DNA of 42,143 nucleotides from CAZFHL01 sp964519145 (GTDB lineage: Bacteria > Patescibacteriota > Minisyncoccia > Phycocordibacterales > WO2-35-19): positions 1 through 42,143 of the forward strand of contig CAZFHL010000003.1 of the NCBI GenBank assembly GCA_964519145.1, given 5' to 3'. Under the pieces are notes generated by a model. It was not told the DNA's origin. It did not search any database and was given only the letters and a program-made list of their open reading frames with translations. Below are positions 22,831 to 30,615 of this stretch, piece by piece (the first letter of the stretch is position 1; each line of letters opens with the position of its first letter). The position numbers were made by a program, and so were the translations under genes.

Positions 22831-22962
22831 TTTTACATAAACTATTGAGTGGTACTAGTATTTCTGTGCCTTGCGAGTCTCGACGGAGCGAGCACGAGGA
22901 ATTTTTCACCAGAAAAATATCCGTGCACAGAAATACTAGTACCCGAGAGAGATTATGTAAAA
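22831..22962 (+). repeat. Large palindromic repeat, family 2 (full copy)
   Basis: Inner arms GGTACTAGTATTTCTGTGC (22851-22869) and GCACAGAAATACTAGTACC (22925-22943) match over 19 bases. Outer arms TTTTACATAA and TTATGTAAAA match over 10. The loop is more GC-rich (CGAGTCTCGACGGAGCGAGC). A lone left arm recurs at 26775-26794. No ORF. Apart from this and the terminator, 22631-23024 shows nothing but the promoter of the next gene. Confidence 0.75.
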
Positions 22963-23009
22963 AATTTAATAATATAAATGATATGCACAGTTTTTCTTTT
23001 TGTGTCTTG

Positions 23010-23018
23010 TGGTAAAAT
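23010..23018 (+). promoter_or_regulatory. Extended -10 box before the 88-aa gene (leaderless type)
   Basis: TGGTAAAAT ends 6 bases before the ATG at 23025, so transcription should begin at the start codon. Confidence 0.5.
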
Positions 23019-23024
23019 GTTTTT

Positions 23025-23291
23025 ATGCAATCTCATTTTTTAATTTCTTTTGGTTTATGGATCATAATAATTCCATTTTTAGGAATATCTAGTGTTTCCA
23101 AAAATTATTTAAATATCATTTCCGGATTATTTTTATTGTTTTTTGTTTTATCCCCAATTGTTTTTAATAAAATAGAAGTAAAACAAAAAGTGAAAAAGAG
23201 GAAAGGCAAAAATACTGAAAGTAATTTAGTTAATATAAAAAATTATTCTGAAGTAGAGGATTTGCCTTTAGAAAAGGATATAGAAATGTAA
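23025..23291 (+). CDS. Small two-helix membrane protein, hypothetical
   Basis: 88 aa. Two membrane helices (about residues 4-24, FLISFGLWIIIIPFLGISSV, and 29-49, IISGLFLLFFVLSPIVFNKI) are followed by a basic stretch (KQKVKKRKGK) and an acidic cytoplasmic tail. No family recognised. It ends one base before the next gene and is surely co-transcribed with the DUF4015-type protein. Confidence 0.7.
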   Translation: MQSHFLISFGLWIIIIPFLGISSVSKNYLNIISGLFLLFFVLSPIVFNKIEVKQKVKKRKGKNTESNLVNIKNYSEVEDLPLEKDIEM

Positions 23292-23292
23292 T

Positions 23293-24513
23293 ATGATTTT
23301 TACTCAAAAAAATGTAATAAAATATTTTATTTTCTTTTTAATATTTATATTTTTAATTTCTTTTTTATTTTCTTCTAAGATAAGTTTAAAAAATAAAGAA
23401 AGTGTAGAAAATAAAATTATAAAAAAGGAAATCACTTATCTTAAAACTCCTGAAAATTTAAAAGCAGTTTATATGTCAGCTTGTTTTGCTAGCAATAAAA
23501 GTTTAAGAGAAAATCTTGTAAAATTGGTAGATGAAACTGAAATTAATTCTATTATGATTGATGTCAAAGATTACACAGGTACGGTATCATTTTTAACTGG
23601 GGATAAAGAGATAGATGGATTAAATGGCTCTGGTTGCAAAATAAATGATTTAGAAGATTTTATAAAATACCTTAAAGATAAAAATATATATACAATAGCA
23701 AGGATAACCGTTTTTCAAGACCCGACTTTCACAAAACATTACCCGAGTTTAGCAGTAAAGAGGAAAAGTGATGGAGGTGTTTGGGTAGATAGGAAAGGTA
23801 TATCTTTTGTTGATGTTGGAGCAAAACCTTTTTGGGATTATATAGTTTCTATATCTAAATATTCTCACGATATTGGTTTTGATGAAATAAATTTTGATTA
23901 TATTCGTTTTCCTTCGGATGGAAATATGAAAGATATTGATTTCCCTCATACAGGCACAACTACAAAAAAAGAAATGCTTAAAAAGTTTTTTGAGTATTTG
24001 GATAATGAAATGGCTAAAAAAGAAATAGTATCTTCAGCAGATGTTTTTGGTATGACTACTACAAATACAGATGATCTAAATATTGGTCAAGTTTTGGAAT
24101 ACGCTTTATTAAATTTTGATTTTGTTGCTCCCATGGTTTATCCGTCACATTATCCAAATGGTTTTAATGGTTGGCAAAATCCAAATGAAGTGCCCTATAA
24201 AATAATCAAATTTAGTATGGATAGCGCTGTTGCAAGAAATCTTGCTTTAAAAAAAGAAGTTTTATCAAAAATGTATATTGAAAATGCTTCTTCTTCAACA
24301 AAAGAGAAAACAAATTTTTATAATGAAAGGGTTGAAAAAAGATTATCAAAAAAACAAATTCGTCCTTGGCTTCAAGATTTTGATTATCCTGTGCCATACA
24401 CTAGAAGTATGGTAAAGGAGCAAATAAAAGCAGTTTATGATGCTGGTCTTTCAAGTTGGATGCTTTGGGATCCTAGTAATAAATACACAAAAGAGGCTTT
24501 GGTTTTAGAATAA
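23293..24513 (+). CDS. Putative glycoside hydrolase, DUF4015 type, membrane-anchored
   Basis: 406 aa. An N-terminal anchor (residues 12-30, FIFFLIFIFLISFLF) is followed by a TIM-barrel-like domain with the family landmarks AVYMSACFASNKSL, INSIMIDVKDYTGTVSF, ARITVFQDPTF, WVDRKGISFVDVG and GFDEINFDYIRFPSDG. The Asp/Glu in the last block are likely catalytic. The C-terminal part (NFDFVAPMVYPSHYPNGFNG, MLWDPSNKY) fits the barrel end. The family is described as putative glycosyl hydrolases, with the substrate unproven; it may trim surface polysaccharide or peptidoglycan. It overlaps nothing and is followed after 30 bases by the ATPase gene. Confidence 0.85.
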   Translation: MIFTQKNVIKYFIFFLIFIFLISFLFSSKISLKNKESVENKIIKKEITYLKTPENLKAVYMSACFASNKSLRENLVKLVDETEINSIMIDVKDYTGTVSFLTGDKEIDGLNGSGCKINDLEDFIKYLKDKNIYTIARITVFQDPTFTKHYPSLAVKRKSDGGVWVDRKGISFVDVGAKPFWDYIVSISKYSHDIGFDEINFDYIRFPSDGNMKDIDFPHTGTTTKKEMLKKFFEYLDNEMAKKEIVSSADVFGMTTTNTDDLNIGQVLEYALLNFDFVAPMVYPSHYPNGFNGWQNPNEVPYKIIKFSMDSAVARNLALKKEVLSKMYIENASSSTKEKTNFYNERVEKRLSKKQIRPWLQDFDYPVPYTRSMVKEQIKAVYDAGLSSWMLWDPSNKYTKEALVLE

Positions 24514-24526
24514 ATTTCAATTTATT

Positions 24527-24535
24527 TGATATAAT
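24527..24535 (+). promoter_or_regulatory. Extended -10 box before the VirD4-like gene (leaderless type)
   Basis: TGATATAAT ends 8 bases before the ATG at 24544, in the short gap after the preceding gene. Confidence 0.55.
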
Positions 24536-24543
24536 TTATACAA

Positions 24544-26724
24544 ATGGATGATAAAAATAAAAATGATATAACATATTTTGCAGAAACAGATGCAAGAAAC
24601 AAAAAAATTAAATTTGGTATAAGGGCTGAAGATCGTCTTCGTCATTTTTATTCTATTGGAAAAACAGGTATGGGTAAATCTACTTTGCTTGAAAATATGG
24701 CTATTCAAGATATTCAAAATGGTGAAGGGATGGCTTTTCTTGACCCCCATGGCAAGACAGCTGATTTACTTCTTGATTATATCCCAGAACACAGAATAAA
24801 AGATTTAATATATTTTGCTCCTTTTGATATAGAAAATCCAATCTCTTTTAATGTGATGGAAGATGTGGGGGCAGATAGGAGGCATTTGGTTGTTTCTGGT
24901 CTTATGAGTGCTTTTGAAAAAATATGGGTAGACGCTTGGAGCGCTAGAATGGCATACATTTTGCAAAACACTTTAGCGGCTTTGCTTGAATACCCTGGAG
25001 CTACGATGCTTGGAATAAATAGAATGTTGTCTGACAAAATTTATCGTCAAAAAGTGGTAGATAATGTAAAAGATTCAACCACAAGATCCTTTTGGGTAGA
25101 TGAATTTGCAAAATATACAGAAAGATTTGCAGCTGAAGCAACTCCCGCTATTCAAAATAAAGTAGGGCAGTTTACCTCAAATCCACTTATTAGAAATATC
25201 ATAGGTCAAGCTAGATCTTCTTTTGATATAAGAAAAATAATGGATGAAAAAAAGATTTTAATAGTAAACCTTTCTAAAGGTTTGGTGGGGGAGAATAATG
25301 CAAATCTTTTGGGTTCAATGATTGTAACTAAAATATATTTGGCCGCCATGAGTAGAGCAGACGCTTCTCCCGCTGAATTAAAAAGATTACCAAATTTTTA
25401 TTTATATGTAGACGAGTTTCAATCTTTTGCTAACAAAAGTTTTGCCGATATTTTATCAGAAGCTCGTAAATATAAACTGTCTCTAAATATTACTCACCAA
25501 TATATTGAACAAATGGCAGAAGAGGTGAGAGCGGCCGTTTTTGGAAACGTTGGTACTATGGTTACTTTTAGGGTAGGTTCTTATGATGCTGAACTTTTAG
25601 AAAAAGAATTTGCGCCAGTTTTTACAATGGAAGATATTGTGAACCTTGGTTTTGCTCAGATATATTTACGATTAATGATAAATGGTGTTGCTTCACAACC
25701 TTTTTCAGCAACCACACTTGCTCCTATTTCAAAACCAGAAAAAGTTTTTAGAGAGGAGGCTCTTAAATATTCAAGACAAACATATTCTCATAATAAAACA
25801 GAAGTAGAGCAATCTATAAAAGATTGGTATTTGCCTGATACAAAAAATATAGATACCACAAAAGGTGATGCAAACAATAAATCTGCAAAAGAGGTTCCAA
25901 AAAGGGATTTTAAAGATGCTCCAAGGGGTTTAAACCCTGATGCCTATAAACATGTAGTGGATTCGTTTAAAGGTAAAGATATAGTTAAAAATGATGCAAA
26001 AGTAGAAGATAAACCAATTTCTGAAAGTATTGATAAAATTGAAAATCCTGTGGTTAAAAAAGAGCCAACTATTAGAGATCAAATAAATATAAATATTGAT
26101 AAACAAAAAGTTTTTACTAATCCTCAAAATGTTCCAAATAAACCACCAATATCTCTATCTGTTTTAAATGAAGATAAAAATAAAAACAAAAATGCTAAGC
26201 CAGAAAGTGTAAATGCGCTAAGAGATGCTCTTTTAAAAATACAGAGTAAAGATGGGGCTGTTAGTCCTGAAAATAAAAAAGAGACTACTTCAAATAATGT
26301 GGCCATACAAGACTTAAAAGATAAAATAAGTCAAAGCAAGATAGAGACGCCAAAAATAGAATATAAACCAGTTGAGCCTGTACAAATTAAAGAAATAGAT
26401 ATTCAAAATAAAAATTCTTTTGAAGATAAAAAAAGCCCTGAGAAATCAGAAAGTCCTAAAATAGATTTACCAAAAATAGAGGTTCTAAAAAAACCAGATA
26501 TAGTTAGTACTCCTCTTGATAAGGAGAAAAATAAAGTTGTACAACAAGAGCCTGTTCAAATTATTAGACCAAGTATTCCTGTAGAAAAAATATCTATAGA
26601 TACTCAAACTAAAGTTCCAGAAAATCCACCAAAGAAAGATGAAAGTTTTAATTCAAACACTTTTATTAAAACAAAGGAGATACCAGAAGATTTGTTGAGA
26701 AAAGTTTTAAACGGAGAAAATTAA
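24544..26724 (+). CDS. VirD4/TraD-like P-loop ATPase with long disordered tail
   Basis: 726 aa. Walker A GKTGMGKST lies at residues 39-47 and Walker B LYVDEFQSF near 287-295. Between them are AFLDPHGKTADLLL and NLSKGLVGENNANLLGSMI, both typical of VirD4/TraD coupling ATPases and related DUF87-type proteins. ITHQYIEQM follows as the sensor. There is no N-terminal membrane anchor. From about residue 420 to the end the protein is low complexity, rich in Lys, Pro, Asn and Ile (VEDKPISESIDKIENPVV), with a short conserved-looking end EIPEDLLRKVLNGEN. No relaxase or other secretion genes are nearby, so its job may be DNA pumping in division, competence or type IV pilus-linked transport. Confidence 0.85.
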   Translation: MDDKNKNDITYFAETDARNKKIKFGIRAEDRLRHFYSIGKTGMGKSTLLENMAIQDIQNGEGMAFLDPHGKTADLLLDYIPEHRIKDLIYFAPFDIENPISFNVMEDVGADRRHLVVSGLMSAFEKIWVDAWSARMAYILQNTLAALLEYPGATMLGINRMLSDKIYRQKVVDNVKDSTTRSFWVDEFAKYTERFAAEATPAIQNKVGQFTSNPLIRNIIGQARSSFDIRKIMDEKKILIVNLSKGLVGENNANLLGSMIVTKIYLAAMSRADASPAELKRLPNFYLYVDEFQSFANKSFADILSEARKYKLSLNITHQYIEQMAEEVRAAVFGNVGTMVTFRVGSYDAELLEKEFAPVFTMEDIVNLGFAQIYLRLMINGVASQPFSATTLAPISKPEKVFREEALKYSRQTYSHNKTEVEQSIKDWYLPDTKNIDTTKGDANNKSAKEVPKRDFKDAPRGLNPDAYKHVVDSFKGKDIVKNDAKVEDKPISESIDKIENPVVKKEPTIRDQININIDKQKVFTNPQNVPNKPPISLSVLNEDKNKNKNAKPESVNALRDALLKIQSKDGAVSPENKKETTSNNVAIQDLKDKISQSKIETPKIEYKPVEPVQIKEIDIQNKNSFEDKKSPEKSESPKIDLPKIEVLKKPDIVSTPLDKEKNKVVQQEPVQIIRPSIPVEKISIDTQTKVPENPPKKDESFNSNTFIKTKEIPEDLLRKVLNGEN

Positions 26725-26774
26725 TACGTTGGATTTTTTTTAAATGAATAATTTACTTGCATAGCCTGCTGAGA

Positions 26775-26794
26775 GGTACTAGTATTCCTGTGCA
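26775..26794 (+). repeat. Truncated arm of palindromic repeat family 2
   Basis: These 20 bases match the left arm of the 22831-22962 palindrome with one change (ATTCCTG for ATTTCTG). The right arm is missing, and a family 1 palindrome begins 15 bases later. Confidence 0.65.
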
Positions 26795-26809
26795 CTGATA
26801 TTAAATCTC

Positions 26810-26936
26810 TTTCAAAAGTCTTTCTTAGTATAGTTTTTGATAGACACACATAAAAATCTGCTGATTTTTTGCTATGCTCGGTTCAGTCAACCTTGCGCAA
26901 GTCTATCAAAAACTACACTTGCGACGACTTTTGAAA
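26810..26936 (-). repeat. 127-bp palindromic repeat, copy B (inverted)
   Basis: Reverse complement of copy A (20067-20193) with only a handful of differences over 127 bases. Copies A and B face opposite ways across the 6.7 kb between them, so recombination could invert that segment. With 26775-26794 it fills most of the 347-base gap before the next gene; the rest shows no gene. Confidence 0.8.
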
Positions 26937-27056
26937 GAGGCCATCTTTTTGCTAAAAAATTCCTGCGAAGCTGTTTCAGTCAAACTCGCTAGGCTTCAAA
27001 AAGGTATGATTTCAACGAGTTTTGTAATTCACATACTTCTCTTATTTGTCTTTTTT

Positions 27057-27065
27057 TGATAATAT
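27057..27065 (+). promoter_or_regulatory. Extended -10 box before the GT4 gene (leaderless type)
   Basis: TGATAATAT ends 6 bases before the ATG at 27072. Confidence 0.5.
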
Positions 27066-27071
27066 CTTTTT

Positions 27072-28226
27072 ATGAATAACAAAAAGAAAGTTCTTATCTT
27101 TGCAACATCTTACTATCCTTTTATGGCAGGGGCGGAAGTAGCAATAAAAGAAATCACAGACAGAATTAATGACATAGATTTTTATATGATAACAGGGAGA
27201 TTTGATAAAAATTTATCTTCTGTAGAAAATTTTGGAAATATAAAAATATATAGAGTTGGTTTTGGTATAAAAATGTTAGACAAATTACTTTTGCCTTTTT
27301 TGGGAGCTTTGTATGCTATTTATTTAAATTATAAATATCACTTTTCTTGTTATTTATGTGTCATGGTGTCTTTTGCAAGTGGGGCTGCATATATTGCTAA
27401 TATCTTAAATTTTTGGTCAAAAGTCCCTATAATTTTAAACATACAAGAAGGGGATAGTGAAGAATATCTGAAAAGCAAATGGTGTGGACTCCTTAATTTT
27501 TCTTGGAACCTCTCAATAAAAAGATCTAAAAAAATAATAGTTTTAAGTGAATACTTAAAGAATAAAGTTTTGTCCTTTAAACACAATATACCAATTCTGA
27601 TAATTCCAAACGGAGTGGATATTTTAAATTTTGATATAGAGATAAATCAATCTGAAAGAAATAAAATCAGAGAAGAATTTGGAGTTAATGAAAATGATCT
27701 ATTAATGATAACAGTTTCAAGATTGAACATAAAAAATGGTTTAGAGTATGTTATAAAAGCTTTAAGTAAATTAGATAAAAGGATTAAATTTTTGATTTGT
27801 GGTTCTGGAGAATTAGAAAATGGTTTAAAAAATTTAGCAAAAGAACTTGGGGTTTTAGACAGAGTGATTTTTAAAGGTTTTGTGTCACATAAAGAAATTC
27901 CAAAATATTTAAAATCCTCAGATATTTTTATAAGACCATCTCTCTCTGAAGGTTTTGGCAATTCTTTTATTGAAGCTTTTGTGGCTAAAATTCCAGTGAT
28001 AGCAACTCCTGTTGGAGGTATAGTAGATTTTTTATTTGATGGTTCTGATATTTCAAAAAACACTGGTTATTTTTGTAAACCAAAAGATTATCAAAGTATA
28101 GTTTACACAGTAAATAGAGTCATTGAAGATAAATATGTAAATAAAAGAATAAATAATGCTTATGATTTGGCTAAAAATAAATATAATTTTGATTCAATAG
28201 CAAAAGAGTTTAGGGATAGTTTATAA
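27072..28226 (+). CDS. GT4 family glycosyltransferase
   Basis: 384 aa, GT-B fold. N-terminal domain: ATSYYPFMAGAEVAIKEI, with the glycine-containing loop. Linker motif IIPNGVDILNF. Donor domain: LLMITVSRLNIKNGLEYVIK, FLICGSGELENGL, FKGFVSHKEIPKYLKSSDIF, and the EX7E motif EGFGNSFIEAFVAKIPVIAT followed by PVGGIVDFL. It opens the surface glycan locus and is separated by its own promoter from the repeats upstream. Confidence 0.88.
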   Translation: MNNKKKVLIFATSYYPFMAGAEVAIKEITDRINDIDFYMITGRFDKNLSSVENFGNIKIYRVGFGIKMLDKLLLPFLGALYAIYLNYKYHFSCYLCVMVSFASGAAYIANILNFWSKVPIILNIQEGDSEEYLKSKWCGLLNFSWNLSIKRSKKIIVLSEYLKNKVLSFKHNIPILIIPNGVDILNFDIEINQSERNKIREEFGVNENDLLMITVSRLNIKNGLEYVIKALSKLDKRIKFLICGSGELENGLKNLAKELGVLDRVIFKGFVSHKEIPKYLKSSDIFIRPSLSEGFGNSFIEAFVAKIPVIATPVGGIVDFLFDGSDISKNTGYFCKPKDYQSIVYTVNRVIEDKYVNKRINNAYDLAKNKYNFDSIAKEFRDSL

Positions 28227-28266
28227 ACTTTAGAACAAAAATATCTTAAGTTTTTTCAATAATTGT

Positions 28267-28294
28267 TTGACTTATTCTTTTTTTAATTTATCAT
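28267..28294 (+). promoter_or_regulatory. Promoter of the SDR gene at 28337
   Basis: TTGACT at 28267-28272 and TATCAT at 28289-28294 are 16 bases apart. The leader is about 35 nt with GGAGAG 3 bases before the ATG. Confidence 0.55.
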
Positions 28295-28336
28295 CTGTAT
28301 CAGACACTGAGTCTGAATAAAAACAATGGAGAGTTC

Positions 28337-29368
28337 ATGGAAACGGTACTTGTGACTGGAGCGGCTGGATTTATAGGAAGGTCGCTTGTTAAGCAACTAT
28401 TAGATGATCAGTATAAAGTTATAGGTTTAGATAATCTTTCTTTTTCAAATAAAGATCAATTATTTGAACATAAAAATATGGAGTGGGTGTATGGTGATAC
28501 TAGGGATTTCCACTTAGTTTCAAGATTAGTTTCTAGATCGGATAGAATAATTCATCTTGCCGCACCATCATCTTTTATAATGCATGTTGAAAATGATTTG
28601 GATGCTTGCAATTTTACTATGATGGGTTTTAAAACCATCATGGAAGCATTGAAATTGCATAAGAAAAAGAAGATTGTTTGGGCATCAACATCCGCTGTTT
28701 ATGAAGAATGGGCCCGTAAACCAAGAGTTCCTTTTAGAGAAGATTTACCTATTAATCCACCAGATTCCAAAGCTGGATGTAAACATTGGTGTGAACTCGA
28801 AGCAGAGAGGTATTCTAACAGAGAAGGTATAGTCTCTGTGGCGTTTAGACCATTTTCAGTTTATGGGGTTGGAGAACATACAAAAGGGGGCTATGCAAAC
28901 GTTACATCTTTGTTTACTTGGACAATGATGGAAGGTTTAAATCCTGTAGTATGGTCTCCTGGTACACAGACAAGAGATTTGATTTTTGTAGATGATGCAG
29001 CCAGAGCATTTAAGATGGCAATGGAAGATGATAGTTTAAAAACAGGAGTTTTTAATTTGGGTTTTGGCGTCGAACATGCATTTATTGAAATTATTGAACT
29101 AATTGCCCAAAAACTTTTGGTAGATCCTCATGATTTTAACATTGAACTTGTTGAGGTTCCTATAGATATATATGCTCAAAGATTGTGGTCCGATAACACT
29201 AAATTGAGACAAGTGTTAAAATTTGAACCAAAAATTGACTTAGGAAAAGGTATTGAGATGATCATAGAGGCAACAAAGAGGTTGCCGGCTGATTTGAGGG
29301 CAAAACTTGCCAAAGATCAGTATTATTTCAGAAAGTTAGAACCTAGAAAAATGGTCCCTTTGCTCTAG
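28337..29368 (+). CDS. NAD-dependent epimerase/dehydratase (extended SDR) lacking the catalytic Tyr
   Basis: 343 aa. The NAD-binding motif TGAAGFIG lies at residues 7-14, with IGLDNLS, the cofactor loop IIHLAAPSSF and the strand WASTSAVYEE. At the place of the usual YxxxK, the sequence is KAGCK (residues 145-149): the Lys is kept but Tyr is replaced by Lys. The C-terminal half is family-like (FRPFSVYGVGEH, TRDLIFVDDAARAF, GVFNLGFGVEH). It probably binds a nucleotide sugar; either chemistry is altered or a nearby residue substitutes for Tyr. It has its own promoter, Shine-Dalgarno and terminator. Confidence 0.8.
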   Translation: METVLVTGAAGFIGRSLVKQLLDDQYKVIGLDNLSFSNKDQLFEHKNMEWVYGDTRDFHLVSRLVSRSDRIIHLAAPSSFIMHVENDLDACNFTMMGFKTIMEALKLHKKKKIVWASTSAVYEEWARKPRVPFREDLPINPPDSKAGCKHWCELEAERYSNREGIVSVAFRPFSVYGVGEHTKGGYANVTSLFTWTMMEGLNPVVWSPGTQTRDLIFVDDAARAFKMAMEDDSLKTGVFNLGFGVEHAFIEIIELIAQKLLVDPHDFNIELVEVPIDIYAQRLWSDNTKLRQVLKFEPKIDLGKGIEMIIEATKRLPADLRAKLAKDQYYFRKLEPRKMVPLL

Positions 29369-29395
29369 TTCTTTTATAAGATTTGTATGATATTT

Positions 29396-29431
29396 AGCCC
29401 TAAAATATACTTTTAGGGCTTTATTTTTTTT
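29396..29431 (+). terminator. Intrinsic terminator after the SDR gene
   Basis: AGCCCTAAAA (29396-29405) pairs perfectly with TTTTAGGGCT (29411-29420) around TATAC and is followed by TTATTTTTTTT. Confidence 0.9.
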
Positions 29432-29439
29432 GTTAAAAA

Positions 29440-29448
29440 TGGCAATAT
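29440..29448 (+). promoter_or_regulatory. Extended -10 box before the GT4 gene at 29455 (leaderless type)
   Basis: TGGCAATAT ends 6 bases before the ATG and lies just downstream of the terminator, so a new unit begins here. Confidence 0.45.
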
Positions 29449-29454
29449 GTATTT

Positions 29455-30615
29455 ATGCGTATTTTGATGTATAGTCCAATATTTCCTCCAATAATAGGTG
29501 GCCCAGCTACGCAATGTTTTAATCTTTGCAAAGCACTTGTGTCTAAAGGGGAGATTCCTATCGTTGTTACCTATGGCCCTAATTTTGCTTTAACAAAAAA
29601 AGATGGATTCAGTCTATACCATTTTAGGACAAGATATACTCATACATTTTTAGATAAGTTTTTGAGGTGGGTTATTTTTCCTTTTTATATTCTTTATATT
29701 TTAAAAAAAGAAAGAATAGATATATTGCATTGTCATAGTGTGAGTGCTGGCTCATTTATTTCTGCGGTTATTGCTAGAATTTTAAATATTCCAAGTATAA
29801 TAAAATTTGCAGGCGATTGGGTTTGGGAAACATTGTCTACATATAAATTAAAAGCCAAAAATTTTGATGAAATGTATAATACATCTGTGATTGCTAGATT
29901 TATGGTAATGGTTGAAAAGATTGGTTTAAATCAGTTTAATAAAATTTGGGTTGTCTCTGATTTTAGAAGGAAAAATATTGTAGATTTAGTGGGTAGTGAT
30001 AAAAAAATAATTCAAATAAATAATTGTCTTCTGTTGGAAGATGTCGGATATAGAAAATTAAATGAATCTGATCAGATAACTGTAATATCAGCAAATAGGT
30101 ATATACCCCATAAAAGGATTCCTTTTATGGTGGAGGTTTTTGCTGAAGCTAATATACCAAATAGTAAATTAGTTTTAATAGGAGGAGGTTCTAAACAAGA
30201 AGAGGATTCTGTCAAAAATACAATTCTAAAATTTAATATGAAAGATAGAGTGATTATGAAAGGAGTTTTGTCTTTAGAAGAAGTTTATAATGAGTTTAAA
30301 AAAGCTTCTTTCTACATATCTACTTCTATAGAAGAAGGTATGCCAAATGTTTTTATAGAAGCAATGAACTATGGTTTGCCAATTATAACTTCAGATGCAG
30401 GTGGCTCAAAAGAAATAGTCTTGCATAATAAAACAGGTTTTGTGGTAGATGTTTATGATAAAGAAGATTTCATTTCTAAAATAAAAAAATTAAGTTTAGA
30501 TATTGGCCTTAGGAAAGAAATGTCAGATTCTTCTTATGAAAGGTCTAAAAAATTTAATTTAAATATAAGAATAAATGATTTTATAAATATTTATCGAGAT
30601 TTATTAAAGAAATGA
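29455..30615 (+). CDS. GT4 family glycosyltransferase
   Basis: 386 aa. Acceptor domain: YSPIFPPIIGGPATQCFNLC. Donor domain: VISANRYIPHKRIPFMVEVF, LVLIGGGSKQEED, MKGVLSLEEVYNEFKKASFY, and EX7E in EEGMPNVFIEAMNYGLPIIT followed by DAGGSKEIV. The motif IKFAGDWVWE in the acceptor domain is characteristic of this enzyme group. Its end overlaps the next gene by ATGA, so the two are coupled. It is first in a tightly packed run of six genes. Confidence 0.88.
   Translation: MRILMYSPIFPPIIGGPATQCFNLCKALVSKGEIPIVVTYGPNFALTKKDGFSLYHFRTRYTHTFLDKFLRWVIFPFYILYILKKERIDILHCHSVSAGSFISAVIARILNIPSIIKFAGDWVWETLSTYKLKAKNFDEMYNTSVIARFMVMVEKIGLNQFNKIWVVSDFRRKNIVDLVGSDKKIIQINNCLLLEDVGYRKLNESDQITVISANRYIPHKRIPFMVEVFAEANIPNSKLVLIGGGSKQEEDSVKNTILKFNMKDRVIMKGVLSLEEVYNEFKKASFYISTSIEEGMPNVFIEAMNYGLPIITSDAGGSKEIVLHNKTGFVVDVYDKEDFISKIKKLSLDIGLRKEMSDSSYERSKKFNLNIRINDFINIYRDLLKK

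Noticed and set aside
24212..24397. Minus-strand frames across secD, DUF4015-type, ATPase and glycosyltransferase genes
   Set aside because: They are short, lack ribosome binding sites and lie wholly inside well-supported genes on the other strand.
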